Position numbers and translations under genes: made by a program
The notes under the pieces: generated by a model
Told to the model about the DNA's origin: nothing
What the model saw: the letters and a program-made list of their open reading frames with translations, nothing else
The model's database searches: none
Shown: positions 33,021-41,669 of the stretch, one piece after another
Position numbering within the stretch: position 1 is the stretch's first letter
How the letters are laid out: every line of letters begins with the position of its first letter
Assembly (NCBI GenBank): GCA_012842685.1
Contig: DUSI01000049.1
Location: forward strand, 124,001 to 188,000
Origin: Candidatus Fermentithermobacillaceae bacterium
GTDB lineage: Bacteria > Bacillota > Sulfobacillia > Fermentithermobacillales > Fermentithermobacillaceae
DNA: 64,000 bases
Direction: 5' to 3'

Positions 33021-34003
33021 TCTAGGAGCTCCTTTCTGCGAAGGGTTTCCATTTTCGCCTCACCGCCACAAAGCTCCAGGTATTCGGCAAAATCTTTGGT
33101 CCCGTAAATGTACTTGTCGAGGAAAGGCTTAAGCGTCTCCGGGTTTCCGTCGACGGCCAGCCACTCTTTGAGGTGTTCTTCGTCGGAGAAATAGAGGTAG
33201 GGCATGTTCCCCGGATAGCTCCCATAGGGGACGTGGCACACCGCGTCGACGCAGTAATGGGTGATGACGGTGCGGGTCGGGTCATCGCGGATGTAATCCG
33301 TCGGGACGATCTCCTCTGTCGTGAGGATAACTCTCTTCGCCGCGCGGGCAAGGTCAAAATCGGCCACGCTGATACCGTCTATTTGGGCGTTCCCGTAGAT
33401 GTCCGAGCGATGGACGTGTATGAAGGCGACGTCGGGATAGAGGGCCGGCAAGGCGACCAGCTTGAGGCCTGTATACGGACAGGTGACCGTCTTGGCCGCG
33501 CTCTTCCAGAAGGTATCCGTCCCGAGCATAACCCTGGCGGGTATATAGGGGATGCCCATCACAGCCGCCTTGTACCTCCACGCCAGGGCGCCGTTTGTCC
33601 ACTCACATACTTCGACCTTGGCTTCTTCAAACAGTCTCCTGGCCGCCTTGGAAAGTCCCCGCGCCTCTAACCCCACCACGTAGGCGACGTCGACCCTGTC
33701 TATGGCTCCTCCCGCAGCCAGTATCTGAAAGTCGTGGGTCGCGGTGTGGCCGGAAAGACCGAGGTTCCTCTTGCCCTGCCGCAAGACCTCGTGCAAGAGA
33801 GCCGTGGGGATCCTGTTGGTCCCGAAACCGCCCACGGCAAGATAGTCGCCGTCATTCACGAACCGCCGGACGGCTTCGCTCACGCTCATGGTCTTATCGA
33901 CCATCGCCCGGCTCTTCTTCCTGAAAAACTCGCGGGCCCTGTCGGGATGAGGGTCCGTAAAGAGCTTCCCTTCGCCCGCCTCAAGAAACAAAGTCTCCTC
34001 CAA
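33017..34003 (-). CDS. CoA-transferase subunit A (glutaconate / 3-oxoacid family)
   Basis: The alpha subunit of the same CoA-transferase, 328 residues. The N-terminal family region NDGDYLAVGGFGTNRIPTAL contains the CoA-binding glycine pattern. A long, tyrosine-rich C-terminal region resembles GctA of glutaconate CoA-transferase more than the shorter SCOT-type alpha subunits. The start is taken at the TTG at 34003 because GGAGGGG stands six bases ahead; the track's TTG ten codons earlier has no ribosome site. It heads the CoA-transferase/thiolase operon. Confidence 0.86.
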   Translation of the reverse strand: MEETLFLEAGEGKLFTDPHPDRAREFFRKKSRAMVDKTMSVSEAVRRFVNDGDYLAVGGFGTNRIPTALLHEVLRQGKRNLGLSGHTATHDFQILAAGGAIDRVDVAYVVGLEARGLSKAARRLFEEAKVEVCEWTNGALAWRYKAAVMGIPYIPARVMLGTDTFWKSAAKTVTCPYTGLKLVALPALYPDVAFIHVHRSDIYGNAQIDGISVADFDLARAAKRVILTTEEIVPTDYIRDDPTRTVITHYCVDAVCHVPYGSYPGNMPYLYFSDEEHLKEWLAVDGNPETLKPFLDKYIYGTKDFAEYLELCGGEAKMETLRRKELLE

Positions 34004-34101
34004 GAGCGCCCCTCCTTGTGAGTATTTTGGCAAGTCTCTTATTTTGCGGACGGAGGCAAATTCCTTGTGGGCATCTCACCCGCCGGCGCACGGCCGGGGG
34101 C

Positions 34102-34713
34102 TCATTCAACGTCCTTAAGATGCTCGGTATCGTTCAGCTTGACCATCCTCCATCCGAAGTCGCCCCGCTCGACCACCGTGATGGAGCAGTTGTCGACGAC
34201 GAGCCGTGGCCAGGTGCCGTCCTGGGACGCGATGCCGAGCACGGCGTTGATGGGACCGCCGTGGGATACAACGGCGACCGCTCCGTCCTTGTGCCGCTCG
34301 TATATCTCATCCAGCAGTGATTCCACGCGGGCCCGGACATCCAGCCTGGACTCTCCGCCTCCCGGCCGCCGCGTCCCGTAAGGATCTCGCTCCAGCTCCT
34401 TGTGGAACTCGGGGAACCTCTCCCGTGACTGCTGGATGGTAAGCCCAGAGATCGCCCCCATATTTAGCTCTCGGAGCCTCTCGTCGAGAAACACAGGTAT
34501 CCCCCGGCCCTCGGCGATGGCCTCGGCAGTCTCCCTCGCCCGCGAAAGGTCGCTGGAGTAAATCGCGTCCAGACGCACCGGCGATAGGGCCGCCGACACA
34601 GCCCTGGCTTGCCGCCTTCCTTTCTCCGAAAGGGGTATGTCCATCTGTCCCTGGAGTATTCCTGCTTTGTTTGCTTCGGTCTCTCCGTGTCTTACGAAGT
34701 AGAAGGTGGTCAT
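34102..34713 (-). CDS. Histidine phosphatase family protein (PhoE/CobC/GpmB-like)
   Basis: A 203-residue phosphohydrolase of the phosphoglycerate-mutase superfamily. The phospho-accepting His is in FVRHGETEAN, the second His in VSHGGPINAVLG, and Arg/Glu residues follow in SDLSRARETAEAI. Substrate is not predictable: broad-specificity phosphatases, alpha-ribazole phosphatase and sugar-phosphate phosphatases all look alike. The ATG at 34713 is the natural family start, although its ribosome site (AAAGG, two bases) is poor; the track's GTG at 34740 is an alternative. It stands alone, divergent from the amidohydrolase operon. Confidence 0.9.
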   Translation of the reverse strand: MTTFYFVRHGETEANKAGILQGQMDIPLSEKGRRQARAVSAALSPVRLDAIYSSDLSRARETAEAIAEGRGIPVFLDERLRELNMGAISGLTIQQSRERFPEFHKELERDPYGTRRPGGGESRLDVRARVESLLDEIYERHKDGAVAVVSHGGPINAVLGIASQDGTWPRLVVDNCSITVVERGDFGWRMVKLNDTEHLKDVE

Positions 34714-34887
34714 GACCTTTCGGCCAGAAGCGGCCTTCACCCCTTCATGGATCTTCCTGCGTGACTCCCGATCACTTCGGCACGCCCATCTTCAAGACCT
34801 CCCGGAGCCCAAATGCCAAAGGTGCAGGATAAGGGACCGCTTTTATTGAATCTCCAAGGAGTCAAACGAAAGGAGGCCTTCCCGAAA

Positions 34888-36081
34888 ATGAAAAGAGTGG
34901 CAGTCACAAACGCCAGGATCCTGACGTGCTCAGCGGGGGCCGTCCCTGAAGTCATCGAGAAGGGCACCGTCCTCTGGGTAGACGGGAAGATCGCCGCGGT
35001 AGGATCCTCGGTGGAGATCCCCTCTGACGCCGTAGTGTACGATGCAGCCGGCAAGATCGTTACCCCCGGTTTCATAGACGCCCACTGCCACATCGGTCTC
35101 TCGGAAGACGGGGCCGGATGGGCCGGCGAAGACACCAATGAAGCCACCGACCCGGTCACGGCCGAAGTGAGGGCGCTGGACGGCATAAACCCGAAAGACA
35201 TCGCTTTTCGTGACGCCGTCGCGGCCGGCATAACCTGCGTTCAGGTAGACCCCGGCAGCGCCAACATCATCGGAGGCGAGACGCTGGTCATGAAGACCTG
35301 GGGGACCGTCGTGGACGACCTGGTTATAAAGCGCCCCTCGGGCCTCAAGGCCGCCCTCGGAGAAAACCCGAAGAGGGTGTACGGCACGCAGCGAAAGACT
35401 CCGGCCACCAGGATGGGCAACGCGGCAGTGATGCGGAAAGCCCTCGCCCAGGCCAGAGACTACCTGCGGAAAAAAGAAAACGCCAAAGAACCCGACAAAC
35501 TCCCCGACTACAGCCTGCGGAATGAGATGATCGCGAGAGTCCTCCGGAAGGAAATTCCTCTTAGGATCCACTGCCACAGGGCGGACGACATAATGACCGC
35601 CATACGGATCGCCCGGGAGTTCGACATCGACATCTCGCTCGAACACTGCACCGAGGGAGACCAGGTAGGAGAATACGTCAAGGCCAGCGGCTTCCCGGTG
35701 ACCATGGGTCCGTCCCTCACTGACAAGAGCAAGCTCGAAGTCAAGGACATAGGCTTCGCGGCACCCGTGGCACTCTCTAAGCTCGGCGTGAAGCTCGCCA
35801 TCATCACCGACCACCCTGTCCTCCCCATCCAGTACCTGAGGATCTGCGCAGGTCTGGCCGTGCGTGAAGGGATGGACGAAGATTTCGCCCTCCTCGCGGT
35901 CACCCGTTACGCGGCCGAGATCGCGGGAGTAGCGGACAGGGTCGGCTCTCTCGAACCGGGTAAGGACGCGGACCTGGTCATCTGGTCCAAGGACCCGCTC
36001 GAGTACGACGCCAAGGCAGAACGCACCTTCATAGACGGAGAGGAAGTCGACTACAGAAGAGAGCGAGGTGGGCTCCTGTGA
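34888..36081 (+). CDS. Imidazolonepropionase-like amidohydrolase, copy 1
   Basis: A metal-dependent amidohydrolase of 397 residues. The binuclear-site residues are all visible: HCHIG after TPGFIDA, the histidines of RIHCHRADD and LEHCTEGD, and the Asp of IITDHPVLP. A family-specific insertion around VDPGSANIIGGETLVMKTWG follows the first strand. The C-terminal beta sandwich ends with GKDADLVIWSKDPLEY. Relatives act on cyclic amides or peptide-like substrates, but the true substrate is unknown. The ATG at 34888 has AAAGGAGG eleven bases ahead. Its stop overlaps the start of copy 2, so both are made together, possibly as a heteromer. Confidence 0.88.
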   Translation: MKRVAVTNARILTCSAGAVPEVIEKGTVLWVDGKIAAVGSSVEIPSDAVVYDAAGKIVTPGFIDAHCHIGLSEDGAGWAGEDTNEATDPVTAEVRALDGINPKDIAFRDAVAAGITCVQVDPGSANIIGGETLVMKTWGTVVDDLVIKRPSGLKAALGENPKRVYGTQRKTPATRMGNAAVMRKALAQARDYLRKKENAKEPDKLPDYSLRNEMIARVLRKEIPLRIHCHRADDIMTAIRIAREFDIDISLEHCTEGDQVGEYVKASGFPVTMGPSLTDKSKLEVKDIGFAAPVALSKLGVKLAIITDHPVLPIQYLRICAGLAVREGMDEDFALLAVTRYAAEIAGVADRVGSLEPGKDADLVIWSKDPLEYDAKAERTFIDGEEVDYRRERGGLL

Positions 36082-37235
36082 AAACCCGCGCCTACGTAAA
36101 CGCAACCCTGTATCCCGTCTCAAGGCCCCCCATTGAGAAAGGGCTCCTCCTCGTCAGGGACGGGAAGATAGTCTTCGCGGGAAGGGGCGAGGTCCCCGCC
36201 GAGGCCGAGATCATAGACATGAGCGGCAAGGTGATCCTCCCAGGTTTCGTAGACGCCCACACCCATGTCGGCATGTGGGGCGAGTGGTACGGGCAGCCTC
36301 AGCACGACGGCAACGAAGCGACCAATCCCGTGACTCCTGAAGTCAGGGCGATAGACTCGATATGGCCCGCCCACTCAGCCTTTGAAGACGCGAGGAGCGG
36401 CGGGGTCACTACGGTCCACGTCACCCCCGGTTCCGCCAATATCATAGGCGGCGAGACCGCGGTGATTAAGACCACGGGCAAAGTAGTCGACGAGATGATA
36501 GTGCGCAATCCTGCCGGCATGAAAGTCGCTCTCGGAGAAAACCCGAAGGGCGCGTACGGCAGAAACGGCAAGATGCCCTCGACGCGGATGGGTAACGCGG
36601 CGGTGCTCAGGACGGCGCTATACAAGGCAAAAGACTACGAAAAGAAGCTTGAGGCCGCCAAGAAGGACCCGAGCAAGACCCCAGATACCGACCTCGGGCT
36701 CCTCTCTCTGCTAAAGGTATTGCGCGGCGAGATCCCCCTCAGGATCCACGCTCACAGGGCCGATGACATCGTGACCGCCGTGAGGGTCGCAGAGGAGTTT
36801 GGCGTGGATTACTCCATCGAACACTGCACCGACGGCGCCACGGTCGCCGAGTTCCTGGGGAAGCGCGGCGCCAAGGTGAACGTTGGCCCGAGCATGTGGC
36901 ACAGGGCCAAAGCTGAGACGTGGAACATCTCCCTGGAGACTGCGGGGATCCTTGCCAAGGCCGGGTGCCGGGTGAGCATCATCTCCGACCACCCCTTCCA
37001 CCCCATCCAGTTCCTCTCAACTGCTGCGGCGATGTGCTGGGCAAACGGCATGTCCGAAGAAGATGCCCTGCGCGCAGTGACGCTTACGCCCGCCGAGACG
37101 CTGGGCGTGGCCGACAAGGTGGGCAGCCTGGACGAAGGCAAGGACGCGGACTTCGTGGTGTGGTCTGGACATCCCTTCCGGATAAGGTCCAAGGTCGAAG
37201 AGGTCTACATCGGAGGAGTCAAGGTTTACGGCTAA
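36078..37235 (+). CDS. Imidazolonepropionase-like amidohydrolase, copy 2
   Basis: A 385-residue paralogue of the preceding gene, clearly similar along its whole length, including the PGSANIIGGET insertion and the ALGENPKG loop. Metal ligands are kept (DAHTHVG, RIHAHRADD, IEHCTDG, ISDHPFHP), so both copies should be active. The GTG start lies within the GTGA overlap with copy 1 and has GAGGTGG in front. The pair looks like an old tandem duplication maintained as two active enzymes. They may have different substrates or form a mixed oligomer; sequence alone does not decide. Confidence 0.88.
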   Translation: MKTRAYVNATLYPVSRPPIEKGLLLVRDGKIVFAGRGEVPAEAEIIDMSGKVILPGFVDAHTHVGMWGEWYGQPQHDGNEATNPVTPEVRAIDSIWPAHSAFEDARSGGVTTVHVTPGSANIIGGETAVIKTTGKVVDEMIVRNPAGMKVALGENPKGAYGRNGKMPSTRMGNAAVLRTALYKAKDYEKKLEAAKKDPSKTPDTDLGLLSLLKVLRGEIPLRIHAHRADDIVTAVRVAEEFGVDYSIEHCTDGATVAEFLGKRGAKVNVGPSMWHRAKAETWNISLETAGILAKAGCRVSIISDHPFHPIQFLSTAAAMCWANGMSEEDALRAVTLTPAETLGVADKVGSLDEGKDADFVVWSGHPFRIRSKVEEVYIGGVKVYG

Positions 37236-37304
37236 GAGCCTGACCAGAGGGCTCTCGGGCCACGGCCGGCTCTCACAGAGGGTTCTTCGTCAAGAAAAGA
37301 CGGA

Positions 37305-37354
37305 GGGGCGTTCTCAAAGGTTGGGTACATCGACGCTGACTGTGAGAACGCCCC
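37305..37354 (+). terminator. Hairpin between amidohydrolase and ogt, possible terminator
   Basis: GGGGCGTTCTCA pairs perfectly with TGAGAACGCCCC over a 26-base loop. The stem is strong but is followed by ATTCGTATATTG, not a T-run. It may end the amidohydrolase transcript factor-dependently, or may act as an operator or attenuator for the downstream ogt gene. Confidence 0.5.
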
Positions 37355-37442
37355 ATTCGTATATTGCTCAGCGCCCATGAGGGGTATTCTCCCCTTTGGG
37401 GGAGGATCTCCGGCCAAGTTTTTCCGAAGGGGAGGAGTAAAC

Positions 37443-37934
37443 GTGAAGCAGGCGGTCCTCAGGGATACACCCATAGGCCCCCTCACCATAGCGGCCCACT
37501 CTGGAAAGATCTGCGCCGTTTCGTTTGGGGACAGGCTGTCTAACGTCTCGATAGACGAGACACAACAGGTGGAGGAGCCGGCGCTGGGGAGCGAGTCCGT
37601 CCTCCGGCAGGCGATCCGGGAACTTGAAGCCTACTTCAGGGGAGCTCTCAGAGACTTCACGGTGCCCGTGAGTCTCGAGGGTCCGCCCTTTTACGTCAGA
37701 GTCTGGGAGCACCTGAGGCGCATTCCCTTCGGCCAGGTAGAAACCTACGGCCAGATCGCGACGTCTCTCCACCGGCCCGGAGGAGCGAGGGCCGTCGGGA
37801 ACGCATGCGGCGCGAATCCGGTAGCCGTTATCGTCCCTTGCCACAGAGTAGTAGCCTCGGGAGGCCTGGGCGGCTATGGCGGAGGGCTAGACGTAAAGAC
37901 GTGGCTTTTGAGACACGAAGGCTCCCTGCGCTAG
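37443..37934 (+). CDS. ogt: Methylated-DNA--protein-cysteine methyltransferase
   Basis: A 163-residue suicidal repair protein that removes alkyl groups from O6 of guanine. The acceptor cysteine is in VPCHRVV (Cys133). The preceding helix-turn-helix with GQVETYGQIA and the Arg finger segment GGARAVGNACGANP are intact. Length is typical for the short Ogt/MGMT form. The track starts at 37377, but the GTG at 37443 has GGGAGGAG five bases ahead and gives the natural N-terminus. It stands alone after a strong hairpin and convergent to the YyaL gene. Confidence 0.95.
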   Translation: MKQAVLRDTPIGPLTIAAHSGKICAVSFGDRLSNVSIDETQQVEEPALGSESVLRQAIRELEAYFRGALRDFTVPVSLEGPPFYVRVWEHLRRIPFGQVETYGQIATSLHRPGGARAVGNACGANPVAVIVPCHRVVASGGLGGYGGGLDVKTWLLRHEGSLR

Positions 37935-37985
37935 AACCGCCAAGACCCGGGGCCCCTTCGCTGGACCTTGGCCGGCCTATCGCCC

Positions 37986-40031
37986 TCAGCCGCCGGGCCG
38001 GCCGGTCATGAGTGCGACTTGCAGTTCGTCCACGCTATAGATGGGTGCCCCGCAAGTGAATTGCCTGCAGATGACCGCTCTTGGACGGCCTTCTTTCGGG
38101 ATTTCGTCCTCGAGAACGACGAGGCCGTTTGGCAAGTAGAGCCTCCTTACGTAGCTTATCATCGCCTGGACGGCCGGGTCGTCCCTTCTCCCCGCGATGC
38201 GGATGTCCAGCGCCCCTCCCGCGGCGTAGTCTACGGCCGAAAGGAGGTGGGAGTAGGCCATGGGATTTGCCATGAGCTCGGGGAGCATCTGCGAGATGGC
38301 TTCGTCGGCCAGTTTCCCAAGATCTTCGGCCTCGAGAAGATGGGAAAGCCTGAGGATATCCATGATTGCGGCGGAGTTCCCTGAAGGTACGGCCCCGTCG
38401 AAAACCTCCTTGGGCCTGACGATGAGCTCCTCGGCGTCTTTGGCCGTGAGGAAAAACCCTTTGCCGTCAGGGTCCCAGAATCTGTCCACCATTTCCCTGG
38501 CCAGCTTCTCGGCGCGTTTCAGGTATATATCCTCGAAAGTGGCCTGGTACATCTCTATGAGGGCCCATACGAGGAAGGCGTAGTCGTCCAGGTATGCCTT
38601 GTAGGCGACATGTCCGTCGCGGTACCTGGCGTGCAGCTCCCCGTCCTTCACGTTCCTTTCAAGGATGAACTCCAGGCACGCCTGAGCCATGTCGAGGTAA
38701 TCCGGATCGCTGAAGGCCCTCGCAGCCTTGGCCAGGGCAGCCGCAGCGATGCCGTTTAGAGACGTGAGGATCTTGTCGTCGGTATGGGGCCTTACGCGCT
38801 CGTCGCGCCTGGCGAGGATCCTCTTCCGGCACCGTTCCATGGCCGGCGACCTTGGCGGCAACACGACGTCTAAGTCGCCATCCTTCTCTCGAACGACCAG
38901 GTGGGGCACCGACTTACCCTTGAAGTTTCCCTGATCTGTTATCCCGTAGGTCCTGAGGAACCGTTCCGCGTCGTCATCGAGCACTTCTCTTACTTCTCCG
39001 GGCGTCCACAGGTAGTACTTGCCCTCTTCCCCTTCTGACTCGGCATCTATCGCCGTGTAGAAGGCGCCATCCGGCGACTTCATCTCCCGGTCCAGGAACG
39101 AAGCTATCTCCCATACCACTTCCCTGTAGAAGCTTTTTTGAGTCGCCTGAGCCATGTCCGTGAAGGCCATCATCATGAGGGCGTTGTCGTAGAGCATCTT
39201 CTCGAAGTGGGGCACCATCCACTTGGAATCGGTTGAGTAACGGAAAAAGCCGAACCCTATGTGGTCGTATATCCCGCCCGCGTAGATGCGCTTCAGTGTG
39301 GTGTCCACCATCTCGAACGCTCGTTTTTCCCCCGTCCTCTTCCAGTACTGTAGGAGGAACATGAGGTTATGAGGGCTCGGGAACTTGGGAGCCGCCCCGA
39401 ACCCCCCGTATTCCTTGTCAAACGCGGCGTGGAAATGGCGGAATCCCTGCTTAAGTGCCGATTCGTGGGAGGCCTCTCGATTTCCTGCCCGGAGGGCATC
39501 GTCCTCGGGGAATCCGGCTTCGCGAACACCCCTCCGGAGCGCGGCCGCTATCTTTTCGGCGTGTCCTAGGAGGACCTCTCTGTCTTTTGCCCAGGCTTCC
39601 GCTAGGACGTTCAGCACGTCTACGAGACCTGGAAGGCCGTACCTTGCCCGTTTGGGAAGGTACGTGCCGACCCAGAACGGTTTCTTGTCGGGGGTCATGA
39701 CGACCGACAGCGGCCAGCCGCCACTGCCCGTAAGCATCCTGCAGACGGTCATGTAGACGTGATCCACATCAGGCCTTTCTTCCCTGTCCACCTTAACCGC
39801 TACGTAATGGCGGTTTAAGATCCCGGCCACTTCTTCGTCTTCGAAAGACTCCCGGGCCATCACGTGGCACCAGTGGCAAGTGCTGTATCCGATGCTCAGA
39901 AAAACCGGCCTATCCAAGGCTTTCGCCCGCTCGAAAGCTTCCTCGCACCACGGATACCAGTCCACCGGATTTCGGGCGTGCTGCAAGAGGTAAGGGCTCT
40001 TTTCGTGAATAAGCCTGTTGGTGAAGCTCAT
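37986..40031 (-). CDS. YyaL/DUF255 thioredoxin-domain protein (SPATA20-like)
   Basis: A 681-residue protein with an N-terminal thioredoxin-like DUF255 domain (about 1-165), including the motif STCHWCHVM (Cys52, Cys55), and a C-terminal alpha/alpha six-barrel domain resembling N-acylglucosamine epimerases (about 200-600). It is conserved from bacteria to humans (SPATA20) but its biochemical role is unknown; a redox or carbohydrate-modifying role is only suggested by the fold. The ATG at 40031 has AGGAGG in front; the track start 39 codons upstream lacks support. The gene is transcribed alone. Confidence 0.92.
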   Translation of the reverse strand: MSFTNRLIHEKSPYLLQHARNPVDWYPWCEEAFERAKALDRPVFLSIGYSTCHWCHVMARESFEDEEVAGILNRHYVAVKVDREERPDVDHVYMTVCRMLTGSGGWPLSVVMTPDKKPFWVGTYLPKRARYGLPGLVDVLNVLAEAWAKDREVLLGHAEKIAAALRRGVREAGFPEDDALRAGNREASHESALKQGFRHFHAAFDKEYGGFGAAPKFPSPHNLMFLLQYWKRTGEKRAFEMVDTTLKRIYAGGIYDHIGFGFFRYSTDSKWMVPHFEKMLYDNALMMMAFTDMAQATQKSFYREVVWEIASFLDREMKSPDGAFYTAIDAESEGEEGKYYLWTPGEVREVLDDDAERFLRTYGITDQGNFKGKSVPHLVVREKDGDLDVVLPPRSPAMERCRKRILARRDERVRPHTDDKILTSLNGIAAAALAKAARAFSDPDYLDMAQACLEFILERNVKDGELHARYRDGHVAYKAYLDDYAFLVWALIEMYQATFEDIYLKRAEKLAREMVDRFWDPDGKGFFLTAKDAEELIVRPKEVFDGAVPSGNSAAIMDILRLSHLLEAEDLGKLADEAISQMLPELMANPMAYSHLLSAVDYAAGGALDIRIAGRRDDPAVQAMISYVRRLYLPNGLVVLEDEIPKEGRPRAVICRQFTCGAPIYSVDELQVALMTGRPGG

Positions 40032-40153
40032 GCCGACCCTCCTCGCGTCGTCGTTCCCTAGTCTTCCCCGCTCGAGGGAGGAGCCGAGCTTTTCAGAATG
40101 TCCTCCAGAGGTACCCAGACCCTCCAGCGCATCTCTAGGGACCCGCAAATCAG

Positions 40154-40180
40154 AAAGCCGCGCTTCCTAAGCGCGGCTTT
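40154..40180 (-). terminator. Intrinsic terminator downstream of AbgB-like gene
   Basis: AAAGCCGCGCTT and AAGCGCGGCTTT form a 12-bp stem with a CCT loop. It lies 18 bases after the stop of the AbgB-like gene, before the separate YyaL unit. The flanking T-stretch is short (TTTC), so termination may be partial. Confidence 0.8.
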
Positions 40181-40197
40181 CCGTTCTCCCTTCACTA

Positions 40198-41616
40198 TCA
40201 CGACCTCTTGAAGAACTCATCCAGGGGAAGCGGCCGGTCTTTCGGGAAGGGGCATTTGTAGGGCGAGTCTTTGGTCTTTTCCTTGAACTCGGCCTGAGCC
40301 TTGGCTATCTCTTCGGGATGCTCTACCAGATCCCACCCGCACAGGGCCATAGTCTTGGCAGCGACCATCATGCCCTTCTTCCCTATGGAGCTGCCCGACG
40401 ACGCCACGTTCTGCCAGGAGTGGCCGGGGCAACCGATCGGGACGGTCGACGCCGACATCTGCACCGTAGGGACTATCCAGCTCACGTCGCCCACGTCGGT
40501 GGAACCGCCTCCGGTCCTCCCCTTTCCTCTTGGAGGAATAAGGATCGTGGCGAGGGGCTTTTCTCTGAGCTCGGGGAACTCCCCGAAATCGGGATTCCTC
40601 AGCATGTTCTGCACCGAGTTCGGGTCGAAGGTGGACGCGAGCTTCCTCGCGAACTCCATGTCTTCCTCGTCAAACTTGGGCGGCCCCACCCTCTGGAGGT
40701 TTCTCCACATGACTTCGGCGAGGGCCTCATTGAGGAGCACCTCGTAGCATCCTGTGAGGAAGTTCACGTCGTGGGTGGTTCCCGTCATGAGGGCTGCGCC
40801 TTTGGCGATATCCAGGAGTCTCGCGTAGATCTCCTCAACCTGGCTGCGCCTGGGGGCCCGAACGAAATACCACACCTCGGCCTCGGCCGGCACGACGTTG
40901 GGCTGGCCTCCGCCCTCGGTTATCACATAGTGGATCCTGGCATCGGGTATGACGTGTTCACGCAGGTAGTTGGCTCCCACGTTCATGAGCTCCACGGCGT
41001 CCAGGGCCGACCGCCCGTTGTGCGGATCTCCCGCGGCGTGGGCCGTCTTGCCGTGGAACCTGAATTTCACCGAGTTCATAGCCGTGCCGCTGCCCATGCT
41101 CACGGTGGTAAGGGCCCCGGGGTGCCATGTGATGGCCACATCCAGATCGTCAAACACTCCTGACCTTGCCATATATACCTTGCCCGCCAGGAGCTCTTCC
41201 GCGGGGCATCCGTAGTACCTCACCGTACCGGTCTTGCCGGCCTGGGCCAGTGCTTCCTTAAGAGCCAGGGCGGCTCCCAGGGCTGCGGTGCCCAGGAGGT
41301 TGTGGCCACACCCGTGTCCGGGCGCGCCGGGCACGACGGGCTTCCGCTCCGGCGCGACTTCTTGAGATATGCCGGCCAGGGCGTCAAATTCTCCCAGGAA
41401 ACCTATGATGGGACGGCCGCTGCCCCATTCGGCTATGAACGCGGTGGGGACATCCGCCACGCCTCTCTTTACGCTGAAGCCGTTTGCCTCGAGGTAGTCG
41501 GCCTGAACCTTGGAAGACTTAATCTCCTGGAACCCGAGTTCAGCCGCTTTCCAGACTTCGTCCGCTATCCCGTACAGTTCAGGTGCTTTCTTGTCGAGGA
41601 AAGATATTATGTCCAA
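40198..41616 (-). CDS. M20 family amidohydrolase, AbgB-like (aminobenzoyl-glutamate hydrolase subunit B)
   Basis: A 472-residue zinc peptidase of the M20 family. GFLGEFDALAG and GHGCGHNLLGTAA carry metal ligands. PAEELLAGK holds the catalytic glutamate, and HGKTAHAAG marks the dimerisation/lid domain (about 190-310). Overall it resembles AbgB/IAA-amino-acid hydrolases, which cleave amide-linked glutamate or amino acids. No AbgA partner is seen nearby, so it may act alone on a different N-acyl amino acid. The TTG start has AAGGAGG nine bases upstream. It stands between a histidine kinase and its own terminator. Confidence 0.9.
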   Translation of the reverse strand: MDIISFLDKKAPELYGIADEVWKAAELGFQEIKSSKVQADYLEANGFSVKRGVADVPTAFIAEWGSGRPIIGFLGEFDALAGISQEVAPERKPVVPGAPGHGCGHNLLGTAALGAALALKEALAQAGKTGTVRYYGCPAEELLAGKVYMARSGVFDDLDVAITWHPGALTTVSMGSGTAMNSVKFRFHGKTAHAAGDPHNGRSALDAVELMNVGANYLREHVIPDARIHYVITEGGGQPNVVPAEAEVWYFVRAPRRSQVEEIYARLLDIAKGAALMTGTTHDVNFLTGCYEVLLNEALAEVMWRNLQRVGPPKFDEEDMEFARKLASTFDPNSVQNMLRNPDFGEFPELREKPLATILIPPRGKGRTGGGSTDVGDVSWIVPTVQMSASTVPIGCPGHSWQNVASSGSSIGKKGMMVAAKTMALCGWDLVEHPEEIAKAQAEFKEKTKDSPYKCPFPKDRPLPLDEFFKRS

Positions 41617-41669
41617 TGCTCCCGCCTCCTTGGGGAAGACTTCAATAGGGTCACGAAGGATTCCTGCCT

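Noticed and set aside
34930-36123. 397-codon minus-strand ORF
   Set aside because: Antisense shadow of amidohydrolase copy 1, created by high GC at third codon positions.
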